DNA from: Rubripirellula sp.
GTDB lineage: Bacteria; Planctomycetota; Planctomycetia; Pirellulales; Pirellulaceae
DNA length: 37,998 nucleotides
Assembly: GCA_029245125.1 (NCBI GenBank)
Contig: JAQWPZ010000022.1
Coordinates: 1 to 37,998, forward strand
Direction of reading: 5' to 3'
Part shown: piece by piece, positions 26,548-35,729 of the stretch
How the letters are laid out: every line of letters begins with the position of its first letter
Position numbering within the stretch: position 1 is the stretch's first letter
Translations under genes and position numbers: made by a program
The notes under the pieces: model-generated
Seen by the model: only the letters and a program-made list of their open reading frames with translations
What the model was told of the DNA's origin: nothing
Databases searched by the model: none

Positions 26548-26584
26548 TGGATCGCTCCGCGATCCAGTGCTCTGATCGCAGAGC
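26548..26584. repeat. Two tandem hairpins in the actC-actD gap
   Basis: TGGATCGC TCC GCGATCCA (26548-26566) is a perfect 8-bp stem with a 3-base loop. GCTCTG ATCG CAGAGC (26569-26584) is a perfect 6-bp stem. No T run follows. They lie between the actC stop and the actD ribosome binding site. Likely a dispersed repeat copy that could modulate mRNA stability or actD translation. Confidence 0.8.
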
Positions 26585-26616
26585 GGTCTGCGACAAAAGT
26601 AGGGGGACAACACATC

Positions 26617-27186
26617 ATGACTGAAAAAAACATCTACGCACTGATCGCTGAATTCGATTCCGTATCGTCCATCATGCAGGCTGCTGAGCAGGTGCGTGAC
26701 GAGGGCTACGTGATTTGGGATGTCCACAGTCCGATGCCGATTCACGGCATCAATCAGGCAATGGGGCTGCGTCCGACGATTCTGCCGTGGATCACCCTGG
26801 CACACGGGTTGGTCGGCGCCGCTTTCGGACTTGGCCTAACGTGGTGGATGAATGCAACCACCGTGCCAGGCCTCTCACCGAGTGTCCAAGGCTATGAGTT
26901 TTTGATCAGCGGCAAGCCGACGTTTAGCTTGCCCGCCAATATCCCGATCATTTTCGAAACCACAATCCTGTTCGCTGCGATCGTAACACTACTAGGGATG
27001 CTCGGTTTGAATAAGTTACCAATGCTGCACAATCCTCTGAACAAGAACAAGCGGTTTCTGCGGGCGACGACCGACCGATTTTTTATCGTGATCGAGGCGG
27101 AGGACCAGCAGTTCGATGCAACGAAGACAAGTGATTTCCTGCAATCGATGGGTCCGCTGGCTATCGAAGTTGTGACGGAGGATTAA
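26617..27186 (+). CDS. actD: Alternative complex III subunit D (DUF3341)
   Basis: The 189-residue protein matches the DUF3341 family: MTEKNIYALIAEFDSVSSIM, a cytoplasmic alpha/beta domain, then VHSPMPIHGINQAMGLRPT and two membrane helices (residues ~66-88 and 108-131), with a soluble C-terminal strand. ActD is an integral membrane subunit of ACIII; its mechanism in the complex is not fully known. The start at 26617 is set by AGGGGG at 26601-26606; a longer frame opening at 26530 has no ribosome binding site and overlaps the upstream gene. Confidence 0.92.
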   Translation: MTEKNIYALIAEFDSVSSIMQAAEQVRDEGYVIWDVHSPMPIHGINQAMGLRPTILPWITLAHGLVGAAFGLGLTWWMNATTVPGLSPSVQGYEFLISGKPTFSLPANIPIIFETTILFAAIVTLLGMLGLNKLPMLHNPLNKNKRFLRATTDRFFIVIEAEDQQFDATKTSDFLQSMGPLAIEVVTED

Positions 27187-27190
27187 TCAA

Positions 27191-27949
27191 ATGCCGTCAT
27201 ATCAAGAAGAACAATTTCCGCTTCCAACGCCCGCGCGTTTAGTTCGCGAACTGCACCTCAAGCGGCCACCGTGGTGGATGCTCTCGCTGCTTGTAGTCGT
27301 TGTGGTGGGAACCTGGATTCCGCTAGTGCTGATCTACCGGGCACGCGGCACGACATCGCGGCAACCGCGAGTTCACTTTTTCATGGACATGGACAAACAA
27401 GCAAAGTTTGCCACGCAGTCGGCCCATCCGTGGTTCAAGGATGGCCGTGCGATGCGGGGACCAATCGAAGGCACCCTTGCTCGGGGGCACCTGCAACACG
27501 ACCCACATTTCTTTGATGGATTCACCAAGGACGCCAATAGTGGTGCCATCAAATTCGTGACGACTATGCCAACCCAAGTCACCGTTGATGAAAGATTACT
27601 CCGCCGCGGGCAACAGCGTTACGAAATTTACTGCACCGTTTGCCATGGTGCGACGGGCGTAGGAGACGGGCCAGTCAACCAGCGGGCACTTGAACTGAAG
27701 GAACCAAAATGGGTTCCGGCGACAAACCTGATGACACAAGAGATTCGTGATCGTGCCGATGGTCAGATCTTTCAAGCGATCCGAGATGGTGTCAGAAACA
27801 TGCCGAGTTATGGATCACAGATCGATCCGAATGATCGCTGGGCAATCGTCGCATACTTGAGGGAACTGCAGCGCCAGTCGCCAGTATCTGTTACAGCAAC
27901 GCAGCAGGGCAAGACTCCGCAAGCGTCACCCCAGGAAGCTACGCCATGA
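27191..27949 (+). CDS. actE: Alternative complex III subunit E, monoheme cytochrome c
   Basis: The 252-residue protein has one membrane helix (residues ~27-48, WWMLSLLVVVVVGTWIPLV), a ~90-residue linker and a C-terminal cytochrome c domain. YCTVCHGATGVGDGPVN binds the heme (Cys148, Cys151, His152), and a late Met in RNMPSYGSQI is the probable axial ligand. It is a c-heme subunit of ACIII at the periplasmic face. It begins 4 bases after actD and overlaps actF by 4 bases (ATGA). Confidence 0.93.
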   Translation: MPSYQEEQFPLPTPARLVRELHLKRPPWWMLSLLVVVVVGTWIPLVLIYRARGTTSRQPRVHFFMDMDKQAKFATQSAHPWFKDGRAMRGPIEGTLARGHLQHDPHFFDGFTKDANSGAIKFVTTMPTQVTVDERLLRRGQQRYEIYCTVCHGATGVGDGPVNQRALELKEPKWVPATNLMTQEIRDRADGQIFQAIRDGVRNMPSYGSQIDPNDRWAIVAYLRELQRQSPVSVTATQQGKTPQASPQEATP

Positions 27950-29295
27950 CTCCGAAATTCCTCTCGTTCCCAAGCAAACTGATTCAAATCCTGACAGGAG
28001 GAGCGATCGTCGGTGCATTGCTGTCCCTAATTGGAGCTGTCGCATACTCAGGTGGTGGGCGTCGAGTGATGCTCGCTTATCTGGTCGCTTTCGCATTCGT
28101 CCTTAGCCTCTCATTGGGATCGTTGTTCTTTGTCTTAGTCCAGCACTTGATGCGGGCTGGATGGGGTGTGTTGGTGCGACGCCCGGCTGAAATCTTTAGT
28201 TTGAACATTGTCACGGTCGCGTTGTTGTTTATCCCGATTGCATGGTCCGCACTTGGCGGCAGCGGCCAGCTTTACCCCTGGGCCAAACGCGACACGAACG
28301 AAACCGCCCACGACGCAACTCCTGTCACGTTCAAGACGCCGACAGCGCTAGCTGCGACCGCCACGTTGGAACAACCTTTGCCAGGTGACCAGCACGAATC
28401 GCATGACATCCACGACAGCCTCTACTCTCATCAAACGGTCGACGAACTCACACGCAGCAAACAAGGCTGGCTGAACCCCACTGCCTTCATCTTGCGTGGC
28501 ATTGCGTTCTTTGGAACCTGGTCACTGATCGCGTGGTTCTACTTCAGCCGTTCACGTCATCAAGATTCCGCTCGCGGTGACGACGATACCCGACAGATGG
28601 AATGGTGGGCGGGAGTCTGCATGTTCGCGTTTGGCATCACATTGACTTACGCCGCCTTCGATTTCTTGATGTCGATCGATCCGCACTGGTACAGCACGAT
28701 CTACGGCGTTTACTACTTCGCAGGCTGTGCCGTCGGAGGCTTTTCGATCAACCTGCTGGCGATCCTGCTGCTACAGCGACTTGATTTGTTCCCCGTTTCA
28801 CTGTCCGATGAACACCGCCGTGATCTCGGACGTTTGCTGTTCGCGTTCGTATTCTTTTGGGGATACATCGCGTTCAGCCAGTACATGCTGTTGTGGTATG
28901 CCAACGTCCCTGAGACCACACGTTGGTTCGTCGTTCGTGGCGCGTCAATGGCTGAAGGCTACACGAACAGCTGGGGCTACTTGCTGGTATTCCTGCTGCT
29001 TGGGCATTTCGTCATCCCGTTTTTGGGCATCATGTCACGGCATGTGAAAACTAGCAAGAAAGCAATGATCTTCTGGACCAGCTGGCTATTGGTGATGCAC
29101 TACCTTGATCTGTACTGGTTGGTAATGCCTGAACTGGGGCCGCATCTAACCGTCGGCCTACCCGAGATTGGAACACTGCTGTTTACAGTCTGTGTGTACC
29201 TGCTTGGTGCGTCATTGATCGCCACGCGAACCTCGCCGATCCCAACTGGCGACCCCCGCCTAGCTGCTTCGCTGGCCATCACCGATGCGTATTAG
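27946..29295 (+). CDS. actF: Alternative complex III subunit F, second NrfD-like protein
   Basis: The 449-residue polytopic protein is the second NrfD-like membrane subunit, related to ActC. Helices begin at residues ~15-37 and recur about ten times; recognisable blocks are WWAGVCMFAFGITLTYAAFD, SIDPHWYSTIYGVYYFAG and FSQYMLLWYANVPETTRWFV, all characteristic of ActF. It completes the actA-F order. No cytochrome oxidase genes follow, unlike many bacterial ACIII loci; instead the next genes encode a regulator and an NXR-like enzyme. Confidence 0.94.
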   Translation: MTPKFLSFPSKLIQILTGGAIVGALLSLIGAVAYSGGGRRVMLAYLVAFAFVLSLSLGSLFFVLVQHLMRAGWGVLVRRPAEIFSLNIVTVALLFIPIAWSALGGSGQLYPWAKRDTNETAHDATPVTFKTPTALAATATLEQPLPGDQHESHDIHDSLYSHQTVDELTRSKQGWLNPTAFILRGIAFFGTWSLIAWFYFSRSRHQDSARGDDDTRQMEWWAGVCMFAFGITLTYAAFDFLMSIDPHWYSTIYGVYYFAGCAVGGFSINLLAILLLQRLDLFPVSLSDEHRRDLGRLLFAFVFFWGYIAFSQYMLLWYANVPETTRWFVVRGASMAEGYTNSWGYLLVFLLLGHFVIPFLGIMSRHVKTSKKAMIFWTSWLLVMHYLDLYWLVMPELGPHLTVGLPEIGTLLFTVCVYLLGASLIATRTSPIPTGDPRLAASLAITDAY

Positions 29296-29396
29296 AACTG
29301 TGGCATGATTCGAAGCTGAAACATGCCTTGACGATTGCCACGGGATTCTAAACTCCGCATCGGCCCGCACGAGGGAATCGAGCAAGAGACAACTCG

Positions 29397-29804
29397 CTAT
29401 TTGCTCTGCTCGAATACCGCTAATGTGGTCGTTCTCAAATACTCCTGTAAGCCCTCCTTCATCTCAATGATCGAATCATGCAGTGGACAGGGCTCATTGG
29501 TTCCGCACCAACCAGGACCGTAGGCGCACAACCCTTCGGACTCACGTTCGAATAGAACCGCGACATCTTTGAGTGAAATCGAAGCAGGGCGTTTCGCCAA
29601 GCGGTAGCCACCGCCAGGACCTGGTGATCCAGTAACCAATCCGCCTCGCGATAACTCAGTCATGATTTTGGCAACCACCGGAGCCGGAAGGTTGCGGCAC
29701 TTAGCCAGTTCGCGCGACGACGCGACGGCGGCCGAGTCTCCATACAACTCCGCCAAACGACTCATCACAGCGATAGCGTTTTGGGATGTCTTTTGCTGCA
29801 GCAT
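29397..29804 (-). CDS. Rrf2-family transcriptional regulator with Fe-S cysteines
   Basis: The protein (~135 residues from the chosen start) has an N-terminal winged helix (MLQQKTSQNAIAVMSRLAEL, then LPAPVVAKIMTELSRGGLVT, GPGGGYRLAK) and the three-cysteine pattern LCAYGPGWCGTNEPCPLH. C-x6-C-x5-C is the Rrf2 signature used by IscR, NsrR and RirA to hold an Fe-S cluster that senses NO, oxygen or iron. An ATG at 29852 would add 16 residues; the one at 29804 fits the family. It is divergent from the NXR-like operon and convergent with actF, and may control one or both operons. Confidence 0.9.
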   Translation of the reverse strand: MLQQKTSQNAIAVMSRLAELYGDSAAVASSRELAKCRNLPAPVVAKIMTELSRGGLVTGSPGPGGGYRLAKRPASISLKDVAVLFERESEGLCAYGPGWCGTNEPCPLHDSIIEMKEGLQEYLRTTTLAVFEQSK

Positions 29805-29918
29805 TTGCGTTTCTCTGTTGGCTTGCGGCATGCGGTTCGCGTCATGCGGCATTTTGTATCAGAAGCTGAAACTCGCCCTCGGTCACTTGACCAACGGCCC
29901 GACAAGACTGTAGTATCT

Positions 29919-29940
29919 TATTACGGAATTGCGACTCCGT
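29919..29940 (+). promoter_or_regulatory. Candidate operator in the Rrf2/NXR divergent gap
   Basis: TATTACGGAA (29919-29928) continues into TCCGT (29936-29940); ACGGA and TCCGT are inverted, 8 bases apart. The 10-base left part is identical to that upstream of the cytochrome/ACIII operon (19959). The location between divergent genes is where an Rrf2 repressor would bind. Confidence 0.4.
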
Positions 29941-29990
29941 GTTTCTTCTTTTGCTTCTTCGTCCAAATTCTTTGCACTTAACCGTCCTTA

Positions 29991-29996
29991 GGGAGG
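29991..29996 (+). promoter_or_regulatory. Ribosome binding site fixing the NXR-alpha start
   Basis: GGGAGG is 8 bases before ATG at 30005. A longer open frame begins 22 codons earlier at 29939 but has no such site and would place a hydrophobic leader before the Tat motif. Confidence 0.85.
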
Positions 29997-30004
29997 AACT
30001 CGCA

Positions 30005-33000
30005 ATGCCTGGTCGTCAAGGAAATCGCCGTCAATTCTTATTTCGATTGACTGCAGCCGGTGCTAGCGTGGCGACCATCAACGGTTGGGCCCAGGATGCA
30101 GTCAAGAATATCGAACCGTTGACGGTCGACAACCCGCTAGGCCGTTACCCCAATCGTGATTGGGAACAGCTCTACCGCGACCTATACAAGTCGGATTCGA
30201 AATTCACGTTCCTGTGCGCTCCGAACGACACACACAACTGCTTGTTGAACGCTCACATCAAGAACGGCGTCGTGACTCGCATCAGTCCGACGTTTGGTTT
30301 TTCTAAAGCCACCGATCTTGCCGGCAATCAGGCGAGCCAACGCTGGGAACCACGTGTCTGCCAAAAGGGGCTGGCACTGGTTCGTCGATTCTATGGCGAT
30401 CGTCGCTGCAAGCGTCCATTGGTTCGCAAGGGATTCAAAGAGTGGGCCGATGCCGGTTTCCCTCGCGATCCTAAAACGGGCGCTGTGGACGCGGACAAGT
30501 ATCTCAATCGCGGGCGTGATCCTTGGGTCGCAGTGACTTGGGAAGAGGCGTTCGGGTACAGTGCCGCGGCGATGAAAAACATCGCAGAAACGTATTCGGG
30601 CGACGAAGGCAAAGAACGATTACTAGCGCAAGATTACGACCCGCTGATGGTGGACGCCACCGAAGGCGCGGGAACGCAAACATTGAAATTCCGGGGTGGC
30701 ATGGCGGCCCTGGGTGCGACGAGAATTTTTGCGCAGTATCGCATGGCGAATTCAATGGCGTTACTGGACAGCAAGGTGCGTGGGGTTGAACCAGACGCCG
30801 CCGTCGGCGCACGTGGATGGGACAACTACTCCTGGCATACTGATTTACCACCCGGCCACCCGATGGTGACGGGTCAGCAAAACGTTGACTTTGATTTATG
30901 CAACGTCGAGCGATCGAATTTGATTTTGGTCTGGGGCATGAACTGGGTCTGCACCAAGATGCCCGATGCTCACTGGCTGACCGAAGCCCGCATGAAAGGC
31001 GCTAAGGTAGTTGTCATTGCGGCCGAGTATTCCGCCACGACGAGCAAGGCCGACGAAGCGTTCATCGTTCGACCCGGCACAACGCCGGCACTGGCGCTCG
31101 GCTTGGCTCAAGTCGTCATGCAGGAAAAGTTGTATGACGAACAATATGTGACATCCCACACGGATCTGCCGCTGCTTGTCCGCATGGACAATGGCAAGAT
31201 GCTGCAAGCCGACGAAGTGTTTCCTGATTACAAAAACGCGACACTCAATAACGGCGTCGTTGTCACTCAACCAGGTCAGAAATCTCCAAAGCCCTACGCT
31301 CAACCCAGTGCGATCCTGACCAGTACCCGTCGCGAAGACTGGGGCGACTACGTTTTGTGGGATCAAGATCAAAATGCGCCGCATGCGATCCATCGCGACT
31401 TGGTTGGCAAGTTCTTTTCAGACACCGGCGTCAAGCCAGCACTTACAGGTACATTCGATGTCCAGCTGGCCAATGGAACGACCATCAAGTGTCGCACGGT
31501 CTACGACGTCACGAAAGAGATGCTCGACGGCTCCTACACGCCCGAGCATGTTGAAAAATTAACGTGGGCACCAGCGGACGCTATTCGTGCGCTCGCCCAA
31601 CAAATCGCTGCCAATCCTGAGAAAACGTCGTTCGTTCTTGGGATGGGTCCGAACCAGTACTTCAATAGCGACCTGAAAGACCGCGCCGTATTTTTGATCG
31701 CGGCGCTGACTCGAAATGTTGGTTTCTCCGGCGGCAATGTCGGATCTTATGCCGGAAACTATCGCGCTGGCTTCTTCAGCGGGATGGGACAATACATCGC
31801 CGAAAACCCGTTCGCGCCCGAAACGGATGCCGAGAAACCCGTCACGAACTTGAAAAAATATTTCCGTGGCGAATCGGTTCACTACTTCAATCACGGCGAC
31901 ACGATCTTGCGGTACGGCGACGCGGTACTGACAGGCAAGACACACTTGCCGACGCCGACAAAGTCGATTCATGTATCGAACTCGAACTCACTGATCGGTA
32001 ACGCCAAAGGGCACTACGAAACCGTCGTCAACACACTTCGCCGTGTCGAGTTTATCGGCGTAAACGAGTGGTGGTGGACAGCCAGTTGTGAATATGCCGA
32101 TGTCGTCTTCCCGGTCGATAGCTGGGCCGAGATGAAATTCCCCGACATGACGATCAGCGTCACCAATCCGTTCCTGTACATCTTCCCCGAGACACCACTG
32201 CCGCGAATCCACGATACTCGCGGAGACATCCAGGTTGCTGCCGGTGTTTGTTCAGCGATGGGCAAACTGATTGGTGATACACGGATGGACGACTACTGGA
32301 AATTCATTAACGAGGGTACATCGCGGCCCTACTTGCAACGCATCCTGGATCACTCCAATGCGACACGTGGTTACAAGATCGAAGACCTGGAAGCCAAAGC
32401 GGAACAGGGCATTCCCACGATCTTGGAGACACGCACCTATCCAAAAATCGGGGGCTGGGAACAATCCAACGAGCATCGGCCTTGGTATACACGCAGCGGT
32501 CGACTGGAATTCTATCGCGACGAGCAGGAGTTTATGGACAGCGGAGAGAACCTGATTGTTCATCGCGAGCCGATTGATTCGACGTTCTACGAACCCAATG
32601 TCATCGTTGCCGGCAAGCATCCATTGCTGAACCCCAAGACACCCGAGGATTACGGTGCTGATCGCAATGACTTATCGGGGGACGCACGTCAGGCCCGGCA
32701 TGTGATCTTGTCGGTGGATGAGTTGCTGAATACCGAGCATCCACTCAAGAAATACGGGTATGAATTCATATTCCACACACCGAAATATCGACACGGCGCG
32801 CACACGACGCCAACGGATGTGGACATCATTGCAGTTTGGTTCGGTCCATTCGGTGACATGAATCGCGCGGACCGAAGGATGCCCATGGTCGGCGAAATGT
32901 ATGTCGACATGCATCCACTCGATGCCAAGAAGATGGGGATCGAGGAAGGTGATTACGTATGGATCGATGCTGATCCGAAAGACCGTCCATTCCATGGGTG

Positions 33001-33487
33001 GAAAAAGAATCCGGAAGCCTACGAGATGGCCCGTTTGATGGCTCGTGCACGTTACTACCCAGGCACCCCGCGTGGCGTGACGCGGATGTGGCATAACGCG
33101 CACGGAGCGACCTTCGGTACAGTACAAGGCGCGAAAGAGCGAGCCGATGGCATGGCGCAGTCGCCGACGACGAAATACAAGGCGATGTTCCGCAGTGGCA
33201 GTCATCAAAGTTGCACACGCGGTTTCATCAAGCCGACATGGATGACCGATTCGCTGAACGTTAAAGAGATGCTGACGCAGGATATAACCCAAGGCTTTGT
33301 GCCAGACGTCCATTGCCCAACCGGTGCTCCACGCGAAGCGATGGTAAAAATCACCCGCGCCGAACCAGGCGGGATCGGCGGTAAGGGGTTATGGCGACCG
33401 GCCGAACTGGGCCTGCGACCAACCTACGAGAGTGAATTGCTAAAGAAATTTATGGCGGGAAGTTTTTGCACGGTCAGGAAAGCGTAG
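30005..33487 (+). CDS. nxrA: NXR-like type-II DMSO reductase family molybdopterin alpha subunit
   Basis: The 1160-residue protein begins with a Tat signal ([20 protein letters not shown], residues 7-26), so it folds with its cofactor and is exported. The proximal cluster region is [13 protein letters not shown]: Cys71, Asp75, Cys79, with Cys119 in [19 protein letters not shown]. Asp in place of one Cys is seen in NXR/perchlorate-reductase-like proteins as I remember them. [15 protein letters not shown] holds Asp280, the expected Mo ligand. The closest recognisable relatives are nitrite oxidoreductase alpha subunits of the Nitrospira/anammox type (length ~1150). It could oxidise nitrite or reduce nitrate, chlorate or similar oxyanions; the gene symbol means 'NXR-type' only. 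Confidence 0.88.
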   Translation: MPGRQGNRRQFLFRLTAAGASVATINGWAQDAVKNIEPLTVDNPLGRYPNRDWEQLYRDLYKSDSKFTFLCAPNDTHNCLLNAHIKNGVVTRISPTFGFSKATDLAGNQASQRWEPRVCQKGLALVRRFYGDRRCKRPLVRKGFKEWADAGFPRDPKTGAVDADKYLNRGRDPWVAVTWEEAFGYSAAAMKNIAETYSGDEGKERLLAQDYDPLMVDATEGAGTQTLKFRGGMAALGATRIFAQYRMANSMALLDSKVRGVEPDAAVGARGWDNYSWHTDLPPGHPMVTGQQNVDFDLCNVERSNLILVWGMNWVCTKMPDAHWLTEARMKGAKVVVIAAEYSATTSKADEAFIVRPGTTPALALGLAQVVMQEKLYDEQYVTSHTDLPLLVRMDNGKMLQADEVFPDYKNATLNNGVVVTQPGQKSPKPYAQPSAILTSTRREDWGDYVLWDQDQNAPHAIHRDLVGKFFSDTGVKPALTGTFDVQLANGTTIKCRTVYDVTKEMLDGSYTPEHVEKLTWAPADAIRALAQQIAANPEKTSFVLGMGPNQYFNSDLKDRAVFLIAALTRNVGFSGGNVGSYAGNYRAGFFSGMGQYIAENPFAPETDAEKPVTNLKKYFRGESVHYFNHGDTILRYGDAVLTGKTHLPTPTKSIHVSNSNSLIGNAKGHYETVVNTLRRVEFIGVNEWWWTASCEYADVVFPVDSWAEMKFPDMTISVTNPFLYIFPETPLPRIHDTRGDIQVAAGVCSAMGKLIGDTRMDDYWKFINEGTSRPYLQRILDHSNATRGYKIEDLEAKAEQGIPTILETRTYPKIGGWEQSNEHRPWYTRSGRLEFYRDEQEFMDSGENLIVHREPIDSTFYEPNVIVAGKHPLLNPKTPEDYGADRNDLSGDARQARHVILSVDELLNTEHPLKKYGYEFIFHTPKYRHGAHTTPTDVDIIAVWFGPFGDMNRADRRMPMVGEMYVDMHPLDAKKMGIEEGDYVWIDADPKDRPFHGWKKNPEAYEMARLMARARYYPGTPRGVTRMWHNAHGATFGTVQGAKERADGMAQSPTTKYKAMFRSGSHQSCTRGFIKPTWMTDSLNVKEMLTQDITQGFVPDVHCPTGAPREAMVKITRAEPGGIGGKGLWRPAELGLRPTYESELLKKFMAGSFCTVRKA

Positions 33488-33497
33488 CGAACAAGTT

Positions 33498-33554
33498 GTG
33501 GGATAGGCATTCGGCCTGTCGCCTATCCTTCGACACGCTGAAAATCTATCCCAC
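33498..33554. repeat. Second copy of the TGGGATAGGC palindromic element
   Basis: TGGGATAGGC (33499-33508), then GCCTATCC (33521-33528) and TCTATCCCA (33545-33553). GGATAGGC and GCCTATCC form an 8-bp stem with a 12-base loop. It lies between the alpha stop and the beta ribosome binding site. The left end and the GCCTGTC spacer match the element in the actB-actC gap (24983-25055). Confidence 0.85.
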
Positions 33555-33575
33555 ATTGATAAGGAAAGACAAACC

Positions 33576-34703
33576 ATGGTCAAACGATTCAATTGGCACA
33601 TTGGTCGCGAGCAAGAGTATCCCTACGATGCTCCACCGCCCAAGCGACAAGTCGCCTATGTCTTCGATACCAATAAATGCATCGAGTGCCAAACCTGCAC
33701 GGTTGCCTGCAAGACTTGCTGGACCAGCGGGAAGGGACAAGAAACCACTTTTTGGAACAACGTAGAAACCAAGCCTTACGGCGGCTATCCACAGGCTTGG
33801 GACAGCAAGCTGATGGACATTCAGGGCGATACGACCTGGAACGGAAAGAAGCTGCATTCGATCACGATCTTCGAAAAGAACGGCGAAGGCAAACCGCCCG
33901 CCGGACATCTGCCCACCGAGCGTGATTACTCGTCGCCCAATATTGGCGAAGACGACCTGTCAGAAATGATCGACCTCGGTTCACATTTCGACGGCACCCA
34001 CAATGGTTGGATGTTTTACTTGGCAAGGATTTGCAACCACTGCGACAGCCCTGCATGCCTGGCCGCCTGCCCACGCAAGGCAATCTACAAACGCGAAGAA
34101 GATGGCATCGTTTTAGTCGATCAAGAACGGTGCCGAGGTTACCAGGAATGCGTCAAAGCTTGTCCCTACAAAAAAGTATTCTTCAATACGATCAACCGCG
34201 CCAGCGAAAAATGCATCGGCTGTTTCCCACGAGTGGAACAAGGCAACGTCGCTCTGTGCGTCGAATCGTGCATCGGTAAAATCCGCTTGCACGGTTTCTT
34301 GTCGAGCCAGGAAGAACCACGCGAAGATAATCCGCTCGACTACATCGTCAAGATTCGCAAGTTGGCGCTGCCATGCTACCCACAATTCGGCACCGGACCA
34401 AACGTCTTTTACATTCCTCCGGTTCATGTTCCGGAACCATTTCTGGAGCAGTTATTTGGCCCAGGCGTCGAGGAAGCGAAGGAAATGTATCGCAACCTGA
34501 AGGACGACAAACAATTACTCGGAGCGTTGATGTTGTTTGGGGCAAGTCCAAGGATCATCACTCGTTTCGAAGTGCAAGGTGACGAAGCAGTCGGTTGGGA
34601 TGTGGACGATGTGGAAGTTGCCCGCGTGCCATTTACTGAGCCGAACTACTTCCGCAAACACTATGATCAAAAGAACGACGCGTATCGGCACAACACGGCC
34701 TAA
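33576..34703 (+). CDS. nxrB: NXR-like beta subunit, four-cluster ferredoxin
   Basis: The 375-residue protein passes electrons between alpha and gamma. Cysteine groups: C35/38/41/45 ([12 protein letters not shown]), C153/156/161/165 ([17 protein letters not shown]), C186/192/196 with Tyr189 in place of a fourth Cys ([15 protein letters not shown], probably a [3Fe-4S] cluster), and C213/216/228/232 (CIGCF ... [10 protein letters not shown]). The phrase [20 protein letters not shown] is a strong NxrB match. The absence of its own signal peptide fits co-export with the Tat-tagged alpha subunit. AAGGAAAG lies ~8 bases before the ATG. Nitrospira-type NxrB is longer, about 430 residues by memory. 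Confidence 0.9.
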   Translation: MVKRFNWHIGREQEYPYDAPPPKRQVAYVFDTNKCIECQTCTVACKTCWTSGKGQETTFWNNVETKPYGGYPQAWDSKLMDIQGDTTWNGKKLHSITIFEKNGEGKPPAGHLPTERDYSSPNIGEDDLSEMIDLGSHFDGTHNGWMFYLARICNHCDSPACLAACPRKAIYKREEDGIVLVDQERCRGYQECVKACPYKKVFFNTINRASEKCIGCFPRVEQGNVALCVESCIGKIRLHGFLSSQEEPREDNPLDYIVKIRKLALPCYPQFGTGPNVFYIPPVHVPEPFLEQLFGPGVEEAKEMYRNLKDDKQLLGALMLFGASPRIITRFEVQGDEAVGWDVDDVEVARVPFTEPNYFRKHYDQKNDAYRHNTA

Positions 34704-34715
34704 GGATAACCAAGC

Positions 34716-35729
34716 ATGAGCGTAAACCCGGTCAACAATCGGATGTTGATGGGCATTGTCGGCGGAGCCCTGCTGATATTGCTTGTCATGATTGCTTCCG
34801 TCTTTATCGTGACTCGACGACCAGTCGTGGTTGTCGTTCCGACTGCTGGTGAGAGCCCTAACTCGGCTGCATCAGCAACGCCCGGCGCATCGCCGGCCGT
34901 TGGAGCCACAGCCACCGCAGAGACACCGCCCCCGGAAATCAAGATTAGTAAGGTTCCGGAGGCTCCCGCAACCGACGACCCACTCGACCCGTTTTGGGAC
35001 AAGATAGCGGTCGTTGATGTCGCCATGTTGCCACAGCAGGTCGCGCCGCCCGTTCTCGAAGCCGGCTCGATCACCAATGTGCGTGTTCAAGCGGTGCGAG
35101 ATGACCAACGCTACGTGTGGCGATTGAGTTGGGATAAGCCCGAAATCGCAGACGAAAGTGATGTGGGGAAATTCTCCGATGCCGTGGCGTTACAGTTCCC
35201 ACTCAGCGATGGAGCACCCTACACGATGGGCGGACCAAAGATGCCTGTGCGGATGCTGTACTGGAAAGCAACATGGCAAAAAGACGTTGACGAGGGTTTC
35301 CAAGACTGGGCGTTGACGCACCCGAATTCAGATGCCGACTTCTATTGGTTCTCCACGGGGGAAAAGCCATTTACGATGCAAAACTCGTTTAGCGATCCAG
35401 CGGCCCAGCAATACATGATCGCTGCCTCGGCGGGCAATCCAATGTCCGATTTCGATCGCAAAAACCCGGTCGAGGAGCTGACATCACACGGATTCGGAAG
35501 CTCCACGCACTTAAACGAGACACCGAGTCGTGGTCGTGGTGCTTGGAGCGACGGCAAATGGTACGTCGTGGTTGACCGACCGATCGAGACCGCCGATCCG
35601 CTGATCGCTCGCTTCAATCAAAACCCAGGCCAACAGTTGATCGCCTTTGCGGTCTGGGATGGAACCGCCGGCAACCGCGGCGGACGAAAAAACATCACGA
35701 ATTGGACACCGATGAGGATTGATCCGTGA
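34716..35729 (+). CDS. NXR-like gamma subunit, membrane-anchored heme-b protein (EB_dh domain)
   Basis: The 337-residue protein starts with one membrane helix (residues 11-33) and a Pro/Ala-rich linker (~42-82), then the ethylbenzene-dehydrogenase-type heme-binding sandwich. DAVALQFPLSDGAPYTMGG, PVRMLYWKATWQKDVDEG and GAWSDGKWYVVVDRPI are typical of this gamma-subunit family, which binds one heme b through Met and Lys. Which Met and Lys cannot be fixed without an alignment. The N-terminal helix would tether the periplasmic complex to the membrane. TAAGGAT precedes the ATG; the stop overlaps the chaperone start (GTGA). Confidence 0.82.
   Translation: MSVNPVNNRMLMGIVGGALLILLVMIASVFIVTRRPVVVVVPTAGESPNSAASATPGASPAVGATATAETPPPEIKISKVPEAPATDDPLDPFWDKIAVVDVAMLPQQVAPPVLEAGSITNVRVQAVRDDQRYVWRLSWDKPEIADESDVGKFSDAVALQFPLSDGAPYTMGGPKMPVRMLYWKATWQKDVDEGFQDWALTHPNSDADFYWFSTGEKPFTMQNSFSDPAAQQYMIAASAGNPMSDFDRKNPVEELTSHGFGSSTHLNETPSRGRGAWSDGKWYVVVDRPIETADPLIARFNQNPGQQLIAFAVWDGTAGNRGGRKNITNWTPMRIDP

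Noticed and set aside
32672..33313. 213-residue minus-strand ORF
   Set aside because: Antisense shadow of the NXR-like alpha gene; no start signal or domain.
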